From assembly GCF_045348435.1 (NCBI RefSeq), contig NZ_CP157484.1, positions 434,001 through 498,000 of the forward strand: a stretch of 64,000 nt of DNA. The letters run 5' to 3'. The position numbers and the translations under genes were made by a program. This DNA comes from Alsobacter sp045348435 (lineage in GTDB: Bacteria > Pseudomonadota > Alphaproteobacteria > Rhizobiales > Beijerinckiaceae). The notes beneath the pieces are model-generated. The model was given only the letters and a program-made list of their open reading frames with translations. It had not been told where the DNA came from and did no database searches. Shown here piece by piece: positions 33,754-41,493 of this stretch (position 1 is the stretch's first letter; the number at the start of each line of letters is the position of its first letter).

Positions 33754-35222
33754 TGGAGCGCCCCGTCGCACGGGCGCTGATGCTGCAGGGCACGGGCTCC
33801 GACGTGGGCAAGTCCCTCGTCGTCGCCGGCCTCTGCCGCGCCTACCGCAACCGCGGGCTCACGGTGCGGCCCTTCAAGCCGCAGAACATGTCCAACAACG
33901 CCGCCGTGACCGCCGACGGCGGCGAGATCGGCCGCGCCCAGGCGCTGCAGGCGCGCGCCTGCGGGGTCGCCCCGACCGTGCACATGAACCCGGTGCTGCT
34001 GAAGCCGCAGAGCGAGATCGGCTCGCAGGTCGTGGTCCAGGGCCGCGTCATGGGCAACGCCAGGGCGCGCGAGTACCAGTCCTGGAAGCCGCGGCTGATG
34101 CAGGCTGTGCTGGACAGCTTCGCGCGGCTGCGCGCCGAGGCGGATCTGGTGCTGGTGGAGGGCGCAGGCAGCGCCGCCGAGGTCAATCTGCGCCCCAACG
34201 ACATCGCCAATATGGGCTTCGCCCGCGCGGCCGGCGTCCCGGTGGCGCTGGTCGGCGACATCGACCGGGGCGGGGTGTTCGCCCAGATCGTCGGCACGCG
34301 CGCGGTGCTCGACCCCGACGACGCCGCCCTGGTGGCGGGCTTCATGGTCAACAAGTTCCGCGGCGACCCCGCCCTGTTCGCCGACGGCATGGCCATGATC
34401 GAGGAGCGCACCGGCTGGCCGGCGCTGGGGCTGATCCCCTATTTCGGGGACGCCGGCCGGCTGCCGGCCGAGGACGCCGTCGCCCTGGAGACGCGCCGCC
34501 GCCCCGCCGATGCGCCCGTCACGGCGGCGGTGCTGAAGCTGCCGCGCATCTCCAATTTCGACGATCTCGACCCGCTGAAGAACGAGCCCGGCCTGCGCCT
34601 CCTGATGCTGGGGCGCGGCGAGGCGATCCCGGCCGACGCGGACGTGGTGATCCTGCCCGGGTCCAAGGCCACCATCGCCGACCTGGCCGCGCTGCGGGCG
34701 GAGGGCTGGGACATCGACCTCAGGGCGCATGTGCGCCGCGGCGGCCGGGTGCTGGGCCTGTGCGGCGGCTACCAGATGCTGGGCCGGCGCATCGCGGACC
34801 CGCACGGCATGGAGGGCCCCGCCGGCGCGGTGGACGGCCTCGGCCTGCTCGACGTCGAGACGACGCTGACCTCGGTGAAGCGCCTGGAGGCCGTGGCTGG
34901 CGCGAGCGTCGCCGAAGACGCGCCCTTCGCCGGCTACGAGATGCATATCGGCGTCACCTGCGGCCCGGACGCCGCCCGGCCCGTGCTGCGCTTCGCCGAC
35001 GGCAGGCCGGACGGCGCCTCCACGGCGGACGGCCGCGTCAGGGGCTGCTATGTGCACGGCCTTTTCGGGGACGACCGCCAGCGCGCCGTCTGGCTGCGCT
35101 GGATGGGCGCGGCGGCGTCCGGATACGCCTACGAGGCGGACGTGGAGGCGACGCTCGACGCGCTCGCGGCCCATCTGGAGGCGCATCTCGACCTCCAGCG
35201 CCTCCTCACCCTGGCCCGATGA
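33753..35222 (+). CDS. cobQ: Cobyric acid synthase
   Basis: Amidates the b, d, e and g carboxylates of adenosylcobyrinate a,c-diamide. The 489-residue protein has the N-terminal ATP domain with GTGSDVGKS at 13-21 and RPFKPQNMSNN at about 39-49, and a C-terminal glutamine amidotransferase with nucleophile Cys in LCGGYQMLG near 330 and the late YVHGLF His. The ATG at 33753 is set by the TGATG junction with cobO. The 3' end overlaps the convergent cobD by 17 nt. Confidence 0.95.
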   Translation: MERPVARALMLQGTGSDVGKSLVVAGLCRAYRNRGLTVRPFKPQNMSNNAAVTADGGEIGRAQALQARACGVAPTVHMNPVLLKPQSEIGSQVVVQGRVMGNARAREYQSWKPRLMQAVLDSFARLRAEADLVLVEGAGSAAEVNLRPNDIANMGFARAAGVPVALVGDIDRGGVFAQIVGTRAVLDPDDAALVAGFMVNKFRGDPALFADGMAMIEERTGWPALGLIPYFGDAGRLPAEDAVALETRRRPADAPVTAAVLKLPRISNFDDLDPLKNEPGLRLLMLGRGEAIPADADVVILPGSKATIADLAALRAEGWDIDLRAHVRRGGRVLGLCGGYQMLGRRIADPHGMEGPAGAVDGLGLLDVETTLTSVKRLEAVAGASVAEDAPFAGYEMHIGVTCGPDAARPVLRFADGRPDGASTADGRVRGCYVHGLFGDDRQRAVWLRWMGAAASGYAYEADVEATLDALAAHLEAHLDLQRLLTLAR

Positions 35223-36186
35223 GGAGCGCGGCCAGCCCGGCCGCCGCGAGCCACTGGATGGCGCAGGCCCGCCGGTAGAGCCCCAGCGCCCGCCGGATGT
35301 CGGCGGCCGACGCGTCGCGGCGCCCGTCGCCCATGGTCGCGTCATCCACCAGCGTGTCGCCATAGACGCGCGGCCCCGCCAGCGCCAGGCCGAGGGCTCC
35401 CGCCATGGCGGCCTCGGGCCAGCCGGCGTTGGGCGAGCGGTGGCGCCGCGCGTCGCGCCGCACGGCCGCGAGCGCGCCGCTGGCCGACGCGCCCGGCGCG
35501 GAGGCCGCGGCCAGGACCAGCCACAGCGCCGACAGGCGCGAGGCCGGGAGGTTGACGACGTCGTCCAGCCGCGCCGAGGCCCAGCCGAAGGCCTCGTGCC
35601 GCGGCGTCCGATGCCCGATCATGCTGTCGGCGGTGTTGATGGCCTTGTAGAGCACGCCGCCCGGCAGGCCGGCGACGGCCGTCCAGAACGCCGGCGCGAC
35701 GACCCCGTCGGCGAAGTTCTCGGCCAGGCTCTCGATGGCCGCCCGCGACACGCCGGCCTCGTCCAGGACCTCGGGATTGCGGCCTACGATCATCGACACC
35801 GCCTTGCGGCCGGCCGCGAGCCCGCCCTCATCGAGCGCGGCCGCCACCGCGCGGACGTGCTCGTCCAGGCTGCGCTGGGCCGGCAGGCTGGCGGCGAGCG
35901 CCGTCAGCGCCGCGAGCCCGAGCCAGGACGTCGCCAGAAGGCCCTGCAGCAGCGCCGCCGCGCCGCCGCACACGGCCAGGACGGCCAGGAGCGCCAGCGC
36001 GCCCGCGGCGCGGCGGCGCGCCGGCGGGGCCGCATCCTGGTTCAGCCCCCGGTCGAGCCGCGCGATCAGCGCTCCGATCCAGGTGACCGGATGCCCGATG
36101 GCGCGGTACACCACGGGCGGATAGCCGACGAGCGCCTCGAGGGCGAGCGCTGCGAGGCTGAGGATGAGGCAGGACTGGAATGTCAT
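35206..36186 (-). CDS. cobD: Adenosylcobinamide-phosphate synthase (CbiB/CobD)
   Basis: Membrane protein of 326 residues that joins aminopropanol phosphate to cobyric acid. The GYPPVVYRAIGHPVTWIG segment (about 21-38) and SLAENFADGVVAP near 150 are family hallmarks, with several hydrophobic segments. Its 3' end overlaps cobQ by 17 nt and its start codon overlaps the 5' end of the divergent cobC by 7 nt, so it is locked on the opposite strand between two plus-strand cob genes. No clear ribosome site is seen. Confidence 0.94.
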   Translation of the reverse strand: MTFQSCLILSLAALALEALVGYPPVVYRAIGHPVTWIGALIARLDRGLNQDAAPPARRRAAGALALLAVLAVCGGAAALLQGLLATSWLGLAALTALAASLPAQRSLDEHVRAVAAALDEGGLAAGRKAVSMIVGRNPEVLDEAGVSRAAIESLAENFADGVVAPAFWTAVAGLPGGVLYKAINTADSMIGHRTPRHEAFGWASARLDDVVNLPASRLSALWLVLAAASAPGASASGALAAVRRDARRHRSPNAGWPEAAMAGALGLALAGPRVYGDTLVDDATMGDGRRDASAADIRRALGLYRRACAIQWLAAAGLAALLIGPG

Positions 36187-37241
36187 CGATGGGCGGCGGG
36201 GCGGGACCGGAACGCGAGAAGGCCCAGGCCGGCGGCGAAGGCGCGCTGTTCTACCACGGCGGCGCTCTCGCCGCCGCACGCGCGCGCTTTCCCGGCGCGC
36301 CTCAGCCCTGGATCGATCTCTCGACGGGCGTCAACCCGGTGGCCTACCCGGTCGGCGACATCGACGCGGCGGCCTGGACCCGTCTGCCCGAAGCCGGCGA
36401 GATCGCCGCGCTCGAGGCCGACGCCGCCCGCGCCTACGGCGCGCGCTCCGCCGACGCGGTGGTGGCCGCGCCGGGCACGCAGGCGGCGATCCAGCTGCTG
36501 CCCGGGCTGCTCCAGGCCCGGCGCGTGGGCGTGCTGGGCTTCGCCTACGCCGAGCACGCGCGCTGCTTTGCCCGCGCCGGGGCCGAGACGGCGCCGATCG
36601 AGGACCTCGCCCAGGCGAAGGACTTCGACGTGGTCGTGGTCGTCAATCCCAACAACCCGGACGGACGGCATGTGCCGCCCGCCGCGCTGCTGGAGGCCGC
36701 CGCCGCGATGCGGGCGCGGGGCGGGACGCTGGTCGTCGACGAGGCCTTCGCCGACCTGATGGGCCCCGCCGCCACCATTGCGCCGGCGGCGCCGGAGGCG
36801 GGCGCGCTGGTGCTGCGCTCCTTCGGCAAGACCTACGGCCTGGCCGGCCTGAGGCTCGGCTTCGTGATCGCGCCCCCGGCGCTGGCGGGGCGCATCCGCG
36901 CCGCCTTCGGACCCTGGGCGGTCAGCGGGCCGGCGGTGCGGATCGGGCGGCGCGCCTTCTCCGATCCGGCCTGGCTGGCCGGGACGGCCCGGCGGCTCGA
37001 CGACGACGGCCGGCGGCTCGACGCGCTGCTGGAGCGGATCGGCCTGCGCGTCGTGGGCGGCACGGCGCTGTTCAGGCTGGCCGAGCGCCCGCGCGCGGCG
37101 GAACTCTTCGCCGAGATGGGCCGGCGCGGAATCCTGGTGCGGCCTTTCGCCGAGAAGCCGACCTGGCTGCGCTGGGGCCTGCCAGGTCCTGACGCGTGGG
37201 ACCTCCTTGCCAAGCGCCTCGCCGCGCCGCTGGGGGCGTGA
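36180..37241 (+). CDS. cobC: CobC, threonine-phosphate decarboxylase-like PLP enzyme
   Basis: Class I/II aminotransferase-fold protein of 353 residues. Motifs: IDLSTGVNPVAYP at about 45-57, NPNNPDG near 160, DEAFADL near 188 and the PLP-lysine segment SFGKTYGLAG near 220. Aerobic CobC supplies the aminopropanol phosphate moiety used by CobD. AGGA at 36171-36174 supports the ATG at 36180; a second ATG at 36189 would avoid overlap with cobD. The gene may share a transcript with cobO-cobQ through cobD. Confidence 0.93.
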   Translation: MSSMGGGAGPEREKAQAGGEGALFYHGGALAAARARFPGAPQPWIDLSTGVNPVAYPVGDIDAAAWTRLPEAGEIAALEADAARAYGARSADAVVAAPGTQAAIQLLPGLLQARRVGVLGFAYAEHARCFARAGAETAPIEDLAQAKDFDVVVVVNPNNPDGRHVPPAALLEAAAAMRARGGTLVVDEAFADLMGPAATIAPAAPEAGALVLRSFGKTYGLAGLRLGFVIAPPALAGRIRAAFGPWAVSGPAVRIGRRAFSDPAWLAGTARRLDDDGRRLDALLERIGLRVVGGTALFRLAERPRAAELFAEMGRRGILVRPFAEKPTWLRWGLPGPDAWDLLAKRLAAPLGA

Positions 37242-37254
37242 CCGGGGCCGCGCT

Positions 37255-37644
37255 TCAGCGCCCGGCGTCGTGGCAGACGGCCTCGATGTTGTGCCCGTCG
37301 AGATCGAACACGAAGGCGCCGTAGTAGTTGGGGTGATAATGCGGGCGCAGCCCGGGCGGGCCGTTGTCCGTCGCGCCCGCCGCCATCGCGACGGCGTAGA
37401 AGTCGTCGACGGCCGTCGGATCGGCCGCCGCGAAGGCGACATGCAGCCGCCCCACGATGGGCGTGCCCTCAGTGATCCAGAAATGCGGCCTGCCGTCCCG
37501 CCCGAACCCCGCATGCGCGGCCCCGCCGCTCGTCTCGGCGTCGACCTCCATCACGAGCTCATAGCCCAGCGCGCCGAGCACGCGCTTATAGAAGGCCAGC
37601 GCCTCGGGATAGTTCGAAACCGGAAAGCCGATGTGATCGAGCAT
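37255..37644 (-). CDS. VOC superfamily (glyoxalase/bleomycin-resistance fold) protein
   Basis: A 129-residue single VOC module. It begins MLDHIGFPVSNYPEALAFYK, with the usual His5 metal ligand and paired beta-alpha-beta-beta-beta units, and ends with a FDLDGHNIEAV segment carrying the second-half His/Glu ligands. Members are metal-dependent lyases, dioxygenases or resistance proteins, and sequence alone does not tell which. It is convergent with cobC and separated from motB by 127 bp; no functional link to either neighbour is evident. Confidence 0.88.
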   Translation of the reverse strand: MLDHIGFPVSNYPEALAFYKRVLGALGYELVMEVDAETSGGAAHAGFGRDGRPHFWITEGTPIVGRLHVAFAAADPTAVDDFYAVAMAAGATDNGPPGLRPHYHPNYYGAFVFDLDGHNIEAVCHDAGR

Positions 37645-37771
37645 GGGGGAATCCTCCTGCGCAGGAGCGTAGCCGCGGGGAGGGCGGGGTGGGAAGGGGG
37701 AGGTCCGAACAGGCCGTCTGCCCCTGCCCCCGACCTCTAACGGCCTCGGAGGCGGCCGAGCCGCCGTGTCG

Positions 37772-38668
37772 TCAGTTGAAGCCGCTCGGGGGCAGCGGCG
37801 GCGCCTCGTTGATCAGCGTGATCGTCACCCGTCGGTTCGCCACGAGGTAGGGATTGTCGGGGAAGACCGGCTCGGTGTCGGCGCGTCCCGACACCGAGGT
37901 GAAGCGGTCGCTGGGCAGCCCCGCGCCCGACAGGATCTCGCGCACCGCGATCGCGCGCCCGGCGGTGATGCTCCAGGAATCGACGGCCCGTCCCGAACCC
38001 GGGCGCGCGGCGGCCGTATGGCCGGTGACGGACATGCGGTTCTGCATCCGGCGCAGGGTGGGTGCGAGCGCCTCCAGCACACGACGGGTGCGCTCGTAGG
38101 GGTGGACCGAGCCATCGGGGAACATGGAGCGGCCGTCCTGGTCCATGAAGGACACGTTCACCCCCTCCTTGGTCGGCTCGACCACGATGTTGCGCGACAG
38201 CTCGGCGTATTCGGGCATGTTCTGGAGCGCCTGCCGGATGCTGGCGGCGGCGCTTTGGTTGGCCAGCATGTTGGCGGCCGGGCGGCTGGCCTCGCGGTCG
38301 CTTTCGGCCGTGCGGCTGAACTGGCGGTCGCCGGCGGTCGGGCGGCTGGCGTCCTGGTCGCTGGGACGGCCCGAGTTCCACGGCGTGTCGCGGGAATCTG
38401 TCGCCTTGGCTCCTGTCTTGTCGATGGCGGTGCCCATCAGGATGCCGCCGGAGCCACTGGTGGTGGGACTCACATTCGGCGGCGAGAAGTAGTTCGCCAG
38501 GCCGGTCTTCTGCTCCTTCGTCGTCATGCTGATCAGCCACATCAGCAGGAAGAACGCCATCATGGCGGTCACGAAGTCCGCATAGGCGATCTTCCAGGCT
38601 CCGCCATGGTGCGCATGCGCGGCCTTCTTGACCTTCTTGACGATGATCGGCTGGACGGAGTTGGCCAT
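37772..38668 (-). CDS. motB: Flagellar motor stator protein MotB
   Basis: A 298-residue stator subunit. A basic N-terminus (KKVKKAAHAHHGG) precedes a single membrane helix with the proton-binding Asp in YADFVTAMMAFFLLMWL (about 29-45). A long polar linker and a C-terminal OmpA-like peptidoglycan-binding domain follow (MSVTGHTAA and the NPYLVANRRVTI end). It is downstream of motA with 22 nt between them. No other flagellar gene is in the window, so the stator pair sits apart from the main flagellar regulon. Confidence 0.94.
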   Translation of the reverse strand: MANSVQPIIVKKVKKAAHAHHGGAWKIAYADFVTAMMAFFLLMWLISMTTKEQKTGLANYFSPPNVSPTTSGSGGILMGTAIDKTGAKATDSRDTPWNSGRPSDQDASRPTAGDRQFSRTAESDREASRPAANMLANQSAAASIRQALQNMPEYAELSRNIVVEPTKEGVNVSFMDQDGRSMFPDGSVHPYERTRRVLEALAPTLRRMQNRMSVTGHTAAARPGSGRAVDSWSITAGRAIAVREILSGAGLPSDRFTSVSGRADTEPVFPDNPYLVANRRVTITLINEAPPLPPSGFN

Positions 38669-38690
38669 CTGGTTCCTGCTGGAGATGGGG

Positions 38691-39554
38691 TCAGACGGTG
38701 GCGGGAAGGGCGGCGGTCGCCGCTTCCACTTCGCTGTAGGTCGGGCGGACGTCGCTAAACAGCGCCTTGCGGGCGAATTCGATCGACATCACCGGCGGCT
38801 GGCCGCCGATATGGGCGAGAAGGCCCGCCTTGAGGGAGAGGTAGTACTTGGATTCCGCCTCGAAGGTGCTCTTCAGCGACGCCGCCATGGGGGCGAAGAA
38901 GCCGTAGGCGACGAAGACGCCGAAGAAGGTGCCGACGAGCGCGCCGCCGATCAGATGTCCGAGCACCTCCGGCGGCTCGGCGATCGATCCCATCGTCTTG
39001 ATCACGCCGAGCACGGCGGCGACGATGCCGAGCGCCGGCGTGCCGTCGGCGAGCGACTGCATCGCCCCGACGATCCGCTCCTGCTCCTGGTGGTGCGTCT
39101 CCAGCTCCTCGTCCATGAGGGCTTCGATCTCATAGGCGTTGTCCGCGCCCATCGTCACCATGCGCATGTAATCGCAGACGAACTCGACCGCATGGTGGTT
39201 CGCTGCGAAAGTCGGGAAGGCGTTGAACAGGGTCGACTCGTGCGGGTTTTCGATGTGCGGCTCGATCGCCGTCATGCCTTTCGACTTGGCGAGCTTGTAC
39301 ATGGAGAACTGCATGCCCAGCAGTTCGACATAGCACGCCTGCTTATACTTGGGCCCCTTCACGAGCGTGCCGAGCATGGACGGCACGGCCTTGAGCACCG
39401 GCCCGGGGTTGCCGATGATGAAGGCCCCGATCGCGGCGCCGAGGATGATGACGAATTCGAACGGCTGCCACAGCACCTCCAGATGCGCGCCCATGGCCGC
39501 GTAGCTGCCGAAGACGCAGACGAAGACGATGATGGTGCCGACGATCAGCCGCAT
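38691..39554 (-). CDS. motA: Flagellar motor stator protein MotA
   Basis: A 287-residue proton-channel subunit with four membrane segments (about 1-20, 30-50, 165-185 and 198-220). It carries the motif DGTPALGIVAAVLGVIKTMG with the family Pro and the cytoplasmic charged loop between segments 2 and 3. The ATG at 39554 is preferred because AGGGTGG lies 7 nt upstream; the start at 39599 is inferior. MotA/MotB together form the ion-driven torque unit in the inner membrane. Confidence 0.94.
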   Translation of the reverse strand: MRLIVGTIIVFVCVFGSYAAMGAHLEVLWQPFEFVIILGAAIGAFIIGNPGPVLKAVPSMLGTLVKGPKYKQACYVELLGMQFSMYKLAKSKGMTAIEPHIENPHESTLFNAFPTFAANHHAVEFVCDYMRMVTMGADNAYEIEALMDEELETHHQEQERIVGAMQSLADGTPALGIVAAVLGVIKTMGSIAEPPEVLGHLIGGALVGTFFGVFVAYGFFAPMAASLKSTFEAESKYYLSLKAGLLAHIGGQPPVMSIEFARKALFSDVRPTYSEVEAATAALPATV

Positions 39555-40033
39555 GGTCTGCCACCCTGGCGGGTGTCCCCGCAAAATACTACTTGGCAAG
39601 ACATGGACTGATGGAAGTTAAGAACGAGTTTAGGGGCACGGGCCCACGGGTGCGAGAGGGCAGTCCTGCGGGGATGAGGCGTGGGGGCGGCAGCGGAGGC
39701 CGAGGGGAGGGAGGTAAGCGCGCACGCCTACGCCGGTCCCGGTTATTGGCGCGCGATAGAGGACTGTGACCCGGGGTCATTGACGCTGCGCCGCTCTACG
39801 ACGTCAACTGGCGCTGAGGAGACCGTTCCAACCGGCTCTTCTGACCCCTTGCAGACATTCGAGATGCGACCGTCGAAGGTCCGGATGGGGTGGGAAGCCG
39901 CCATCGCCCACAAGGCCTAGGCCAGATCAACCGAGCTCCCACGGCAGCAGCAGCTTATATGCCGTGTTGCGCGGCAAGAAGGCCTCCTACGACCCTCAGG
40001 CCCGCGAGTTGGGCGCGAACAGGCTGCTCTGGG
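39555..40033. other. 479-bp stretch without a recognisable gene
   Basis: No open frame here has convincing coding character or family motifs. It contains the motA leader (AT-richer near 39580-39630) and a perfect 6-1-6 inverted repeat TGACCCGGGGTCA at 39767-39779. Base composition near the right end is lower in GC than the neighbours, as in the following DHFR-like gene. It could be decayed sequence from an old insertion. Confidence 0.5.
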
Positions 40034-40591
40034 TCAGCGCGCGCGCCGATAATGCACGGCAACCGCGCCGTTGCGCAGCGGCTTGGCCGAGATCAGCTCG
40101 AGCCGTCGCGTGCTGGGCAGCCCGCTCTGGTAGAGGGTCGGGCCGTGGCCCGCGATCCTGGGGTGCACGAGGAACTTGTACTCGTCGATAAGATCCAGCC
40201 GGTCCAGCTCGGTCGCGAGCTTGCCGCTACCGAGGAGCACGCCGTCTTGGGTCGCATCCTTAAGCCTCTGCACGCCCGTGAGCAGTTCTCCGCCGATGTG
40301 GTGACTGTTGGTCCAAGGGAAGGCCAGTCGCGTCGATGACACTACGTACTTCGGCTTGGCCTCCAGCTTGACCGCCCACTCACGTATCGCCCGCGGCGCC
40401 TCCGCGTCGCCGCGGGCGACTGCCGGCCAGTAACTCTCCATCATTTCGTAGGTGACGCGACCCCACAGCATTGCTCCAACTTCATCCATGAGGCGGGTGA
40501 AGAAGGCGTGCGTCTCGTCATCGGCAATTCCCTCCTGGTGGGCGACGCAACCGTCCAGGGTGACGTTGATGCTGAAGGTCAATAGTCCCAT
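40034..40591 (-). CDS. Dihydrofolate-reductase-fold protein (RibD C-terminal-like)
   Basis: A 185-residue protein of the RibD_C/DHFR-like reductase family, common in bacteria as YyaP/YwjB-type proteins. It shows the family opening FSINVTLDGCVAHQEGI, a central MLWGRVTYEMMESYWP and VLLGSGKLATEL for NADPH binding, and a final HPRIAGHGPTLYQ. These proteins are probably NADPH reductases of unknown substrate. Codon use and GC content look lower than in neighbouring genes, and the gene stands alone beside a non-coding stretch, which hints at later acquisition. Confidence 0.88.
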   Translation of the reverse strand: MGLLTFSINVTLDGCVAHQEGIADDETHAFFTRLMDEVGAMLWGRVTYEMMESYWPAVARGDAEAPRAIREWAVKLEAKPKYVVSSTRLAFPWTNSHHIGGELLTGVQRLKDATQDGVLLGSGKLATELDRLDLIDEYKFLVHPRIAGHGPTLYQSGLPSTRRLELISAKPLRNGAVAVHYRRAR

Positions 40592-40777
40592 GCAGCGAGG
40601 CTAAGCCATACAATCGAGAATATGAAGGCCGACTGCTCGCCGTTGATGCTGAACTTCCGCAATGGGTCGAGAGCGGCGGTTCAGTGCGTGCCGGCCCAAG
40701 GTCCGCTTGTGGCGCGTTTCGGATGGACCCGAACGCGAACTCCTCGCCCCTCCCGCCTTCACCCGCAGCCCGGCCCC

Positions 40778-41215
40778 TCAAACCCGCGCCTCACTCCCGC
40801 CAACCTCGCCCGCCGCCGCCATCGCCGCCTCCATCCCGGCATCCTGCAAAACCGCCTCCTCCAGCACGCCCCCCACCTCCTGCGTCTCGCGGGCGATCTC
40901 CCTGGCGATGCGGGCCAGGACCGGGCGGTCGGCGTCGAGGAGGCCGGCCAGCCAGGCGGCGATCTCGTCGGTGACGACGCCGGTGGGGCGCTCGCCCCAC
41001 ACCGCGTAGTCGACCACGTTGGCCACCAGCCAGCCCGCGAAGGAGCGGTCGTAGCGCCGCACGGAGGCTTCGAGGCGGATCAGGATCTCGATGTCCTCGC
41101 GGCTCCTCACCCCGTCGGGGAGCACGTCGCGGTGCAGGCGCTGCGCGTCGCCGAAGGTGATGCGCCCGGTGCGGGCCACGATGTCGGCGAAGGTCTGAAG
41201 GTCGGTCTTGCCCAT
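40778..41215 (-). CDS. Hypothetical protein, helical
   Basis: A 145-residue protein from the ATG at 41215; a start at 41251 would add 12 residues. It begins MGKTDLQTFADIV and contains an acidic-basic helical region (REDIEILIRLEASVRRYD) and a FAGWLVANVVDYAVWGERPTG stretch, then an Ala/Glu-rich C-terminal helix. No signal peptide or membrane segment. The family is not recognised. The balanced amino-acid composition supports a real gene, but the C-terminal 15 residues are low-complexity. It is divergent from the LVIVD operon. Confidence 0.7.
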   Translation of the reverse strand: MGKTDLQTFADIVARTGRITFGDAQRLHRDVLPDGVRSREDIEILIRLEASVRRYDRSFAGWLVANVVDYAVWGERPTGVVTDEIAAWLAGLLDADRPVLARIAREIARETQEVGGVLEEAVLQDAGMEAAMAAAGEVGGSEARV

Positions 41216-41430
41216 GTCCGTGCTCTCGATGACTGCATGTCGTGCGAGCATTCAGGCATCCGCGGGCTGACCCGGAGGTTAATGGCCCTCCTGTGAATCG
41301 TTGTTCAGGTTAAGTGAATCTCTCCGGTCGGATCTTCTGCATCCTCTTCATGGTCGGTTCACGATGTTGGCCGCCGCGCGACCAATCGGCTGCCATGCAG
41401 GAGGCGCGCAGCCCCGGGCGGCGCCGGCCG

Positions 41431-41454
41431 TTGACAGGGGTGCAATCGATTGCA
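41431..41454 (+). promoter_or_regulatory. LacI-family-type operator overlapping a TTGACA -35 promoter
   Basis: TGCAATCGATTGCA at 41441-41454 is a perfect 14-bp palindrome matching the LacI/GalR-type operator pattern with central CG. TTGACA at 41431-41436 ends 4 bp before it, so a bound repressor would block the promoter region. The -10 is weak (around 41455-41460). The first LVIVD gene starts 40 bp downstream. No LacI-family regulator gene is in the window. Confidence 0.72.
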
Positions 41455-41493
41455 AACATTCCTCCAACGATAAAACAGGTGGAGGAGACGACC

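Noticed and set aside
39767..39779. TGACCCGGGGTCA palindrome as a regulator site
   Set aside because: Short, GC-rich and not adjacent to a gene start; no second copy was noticed.
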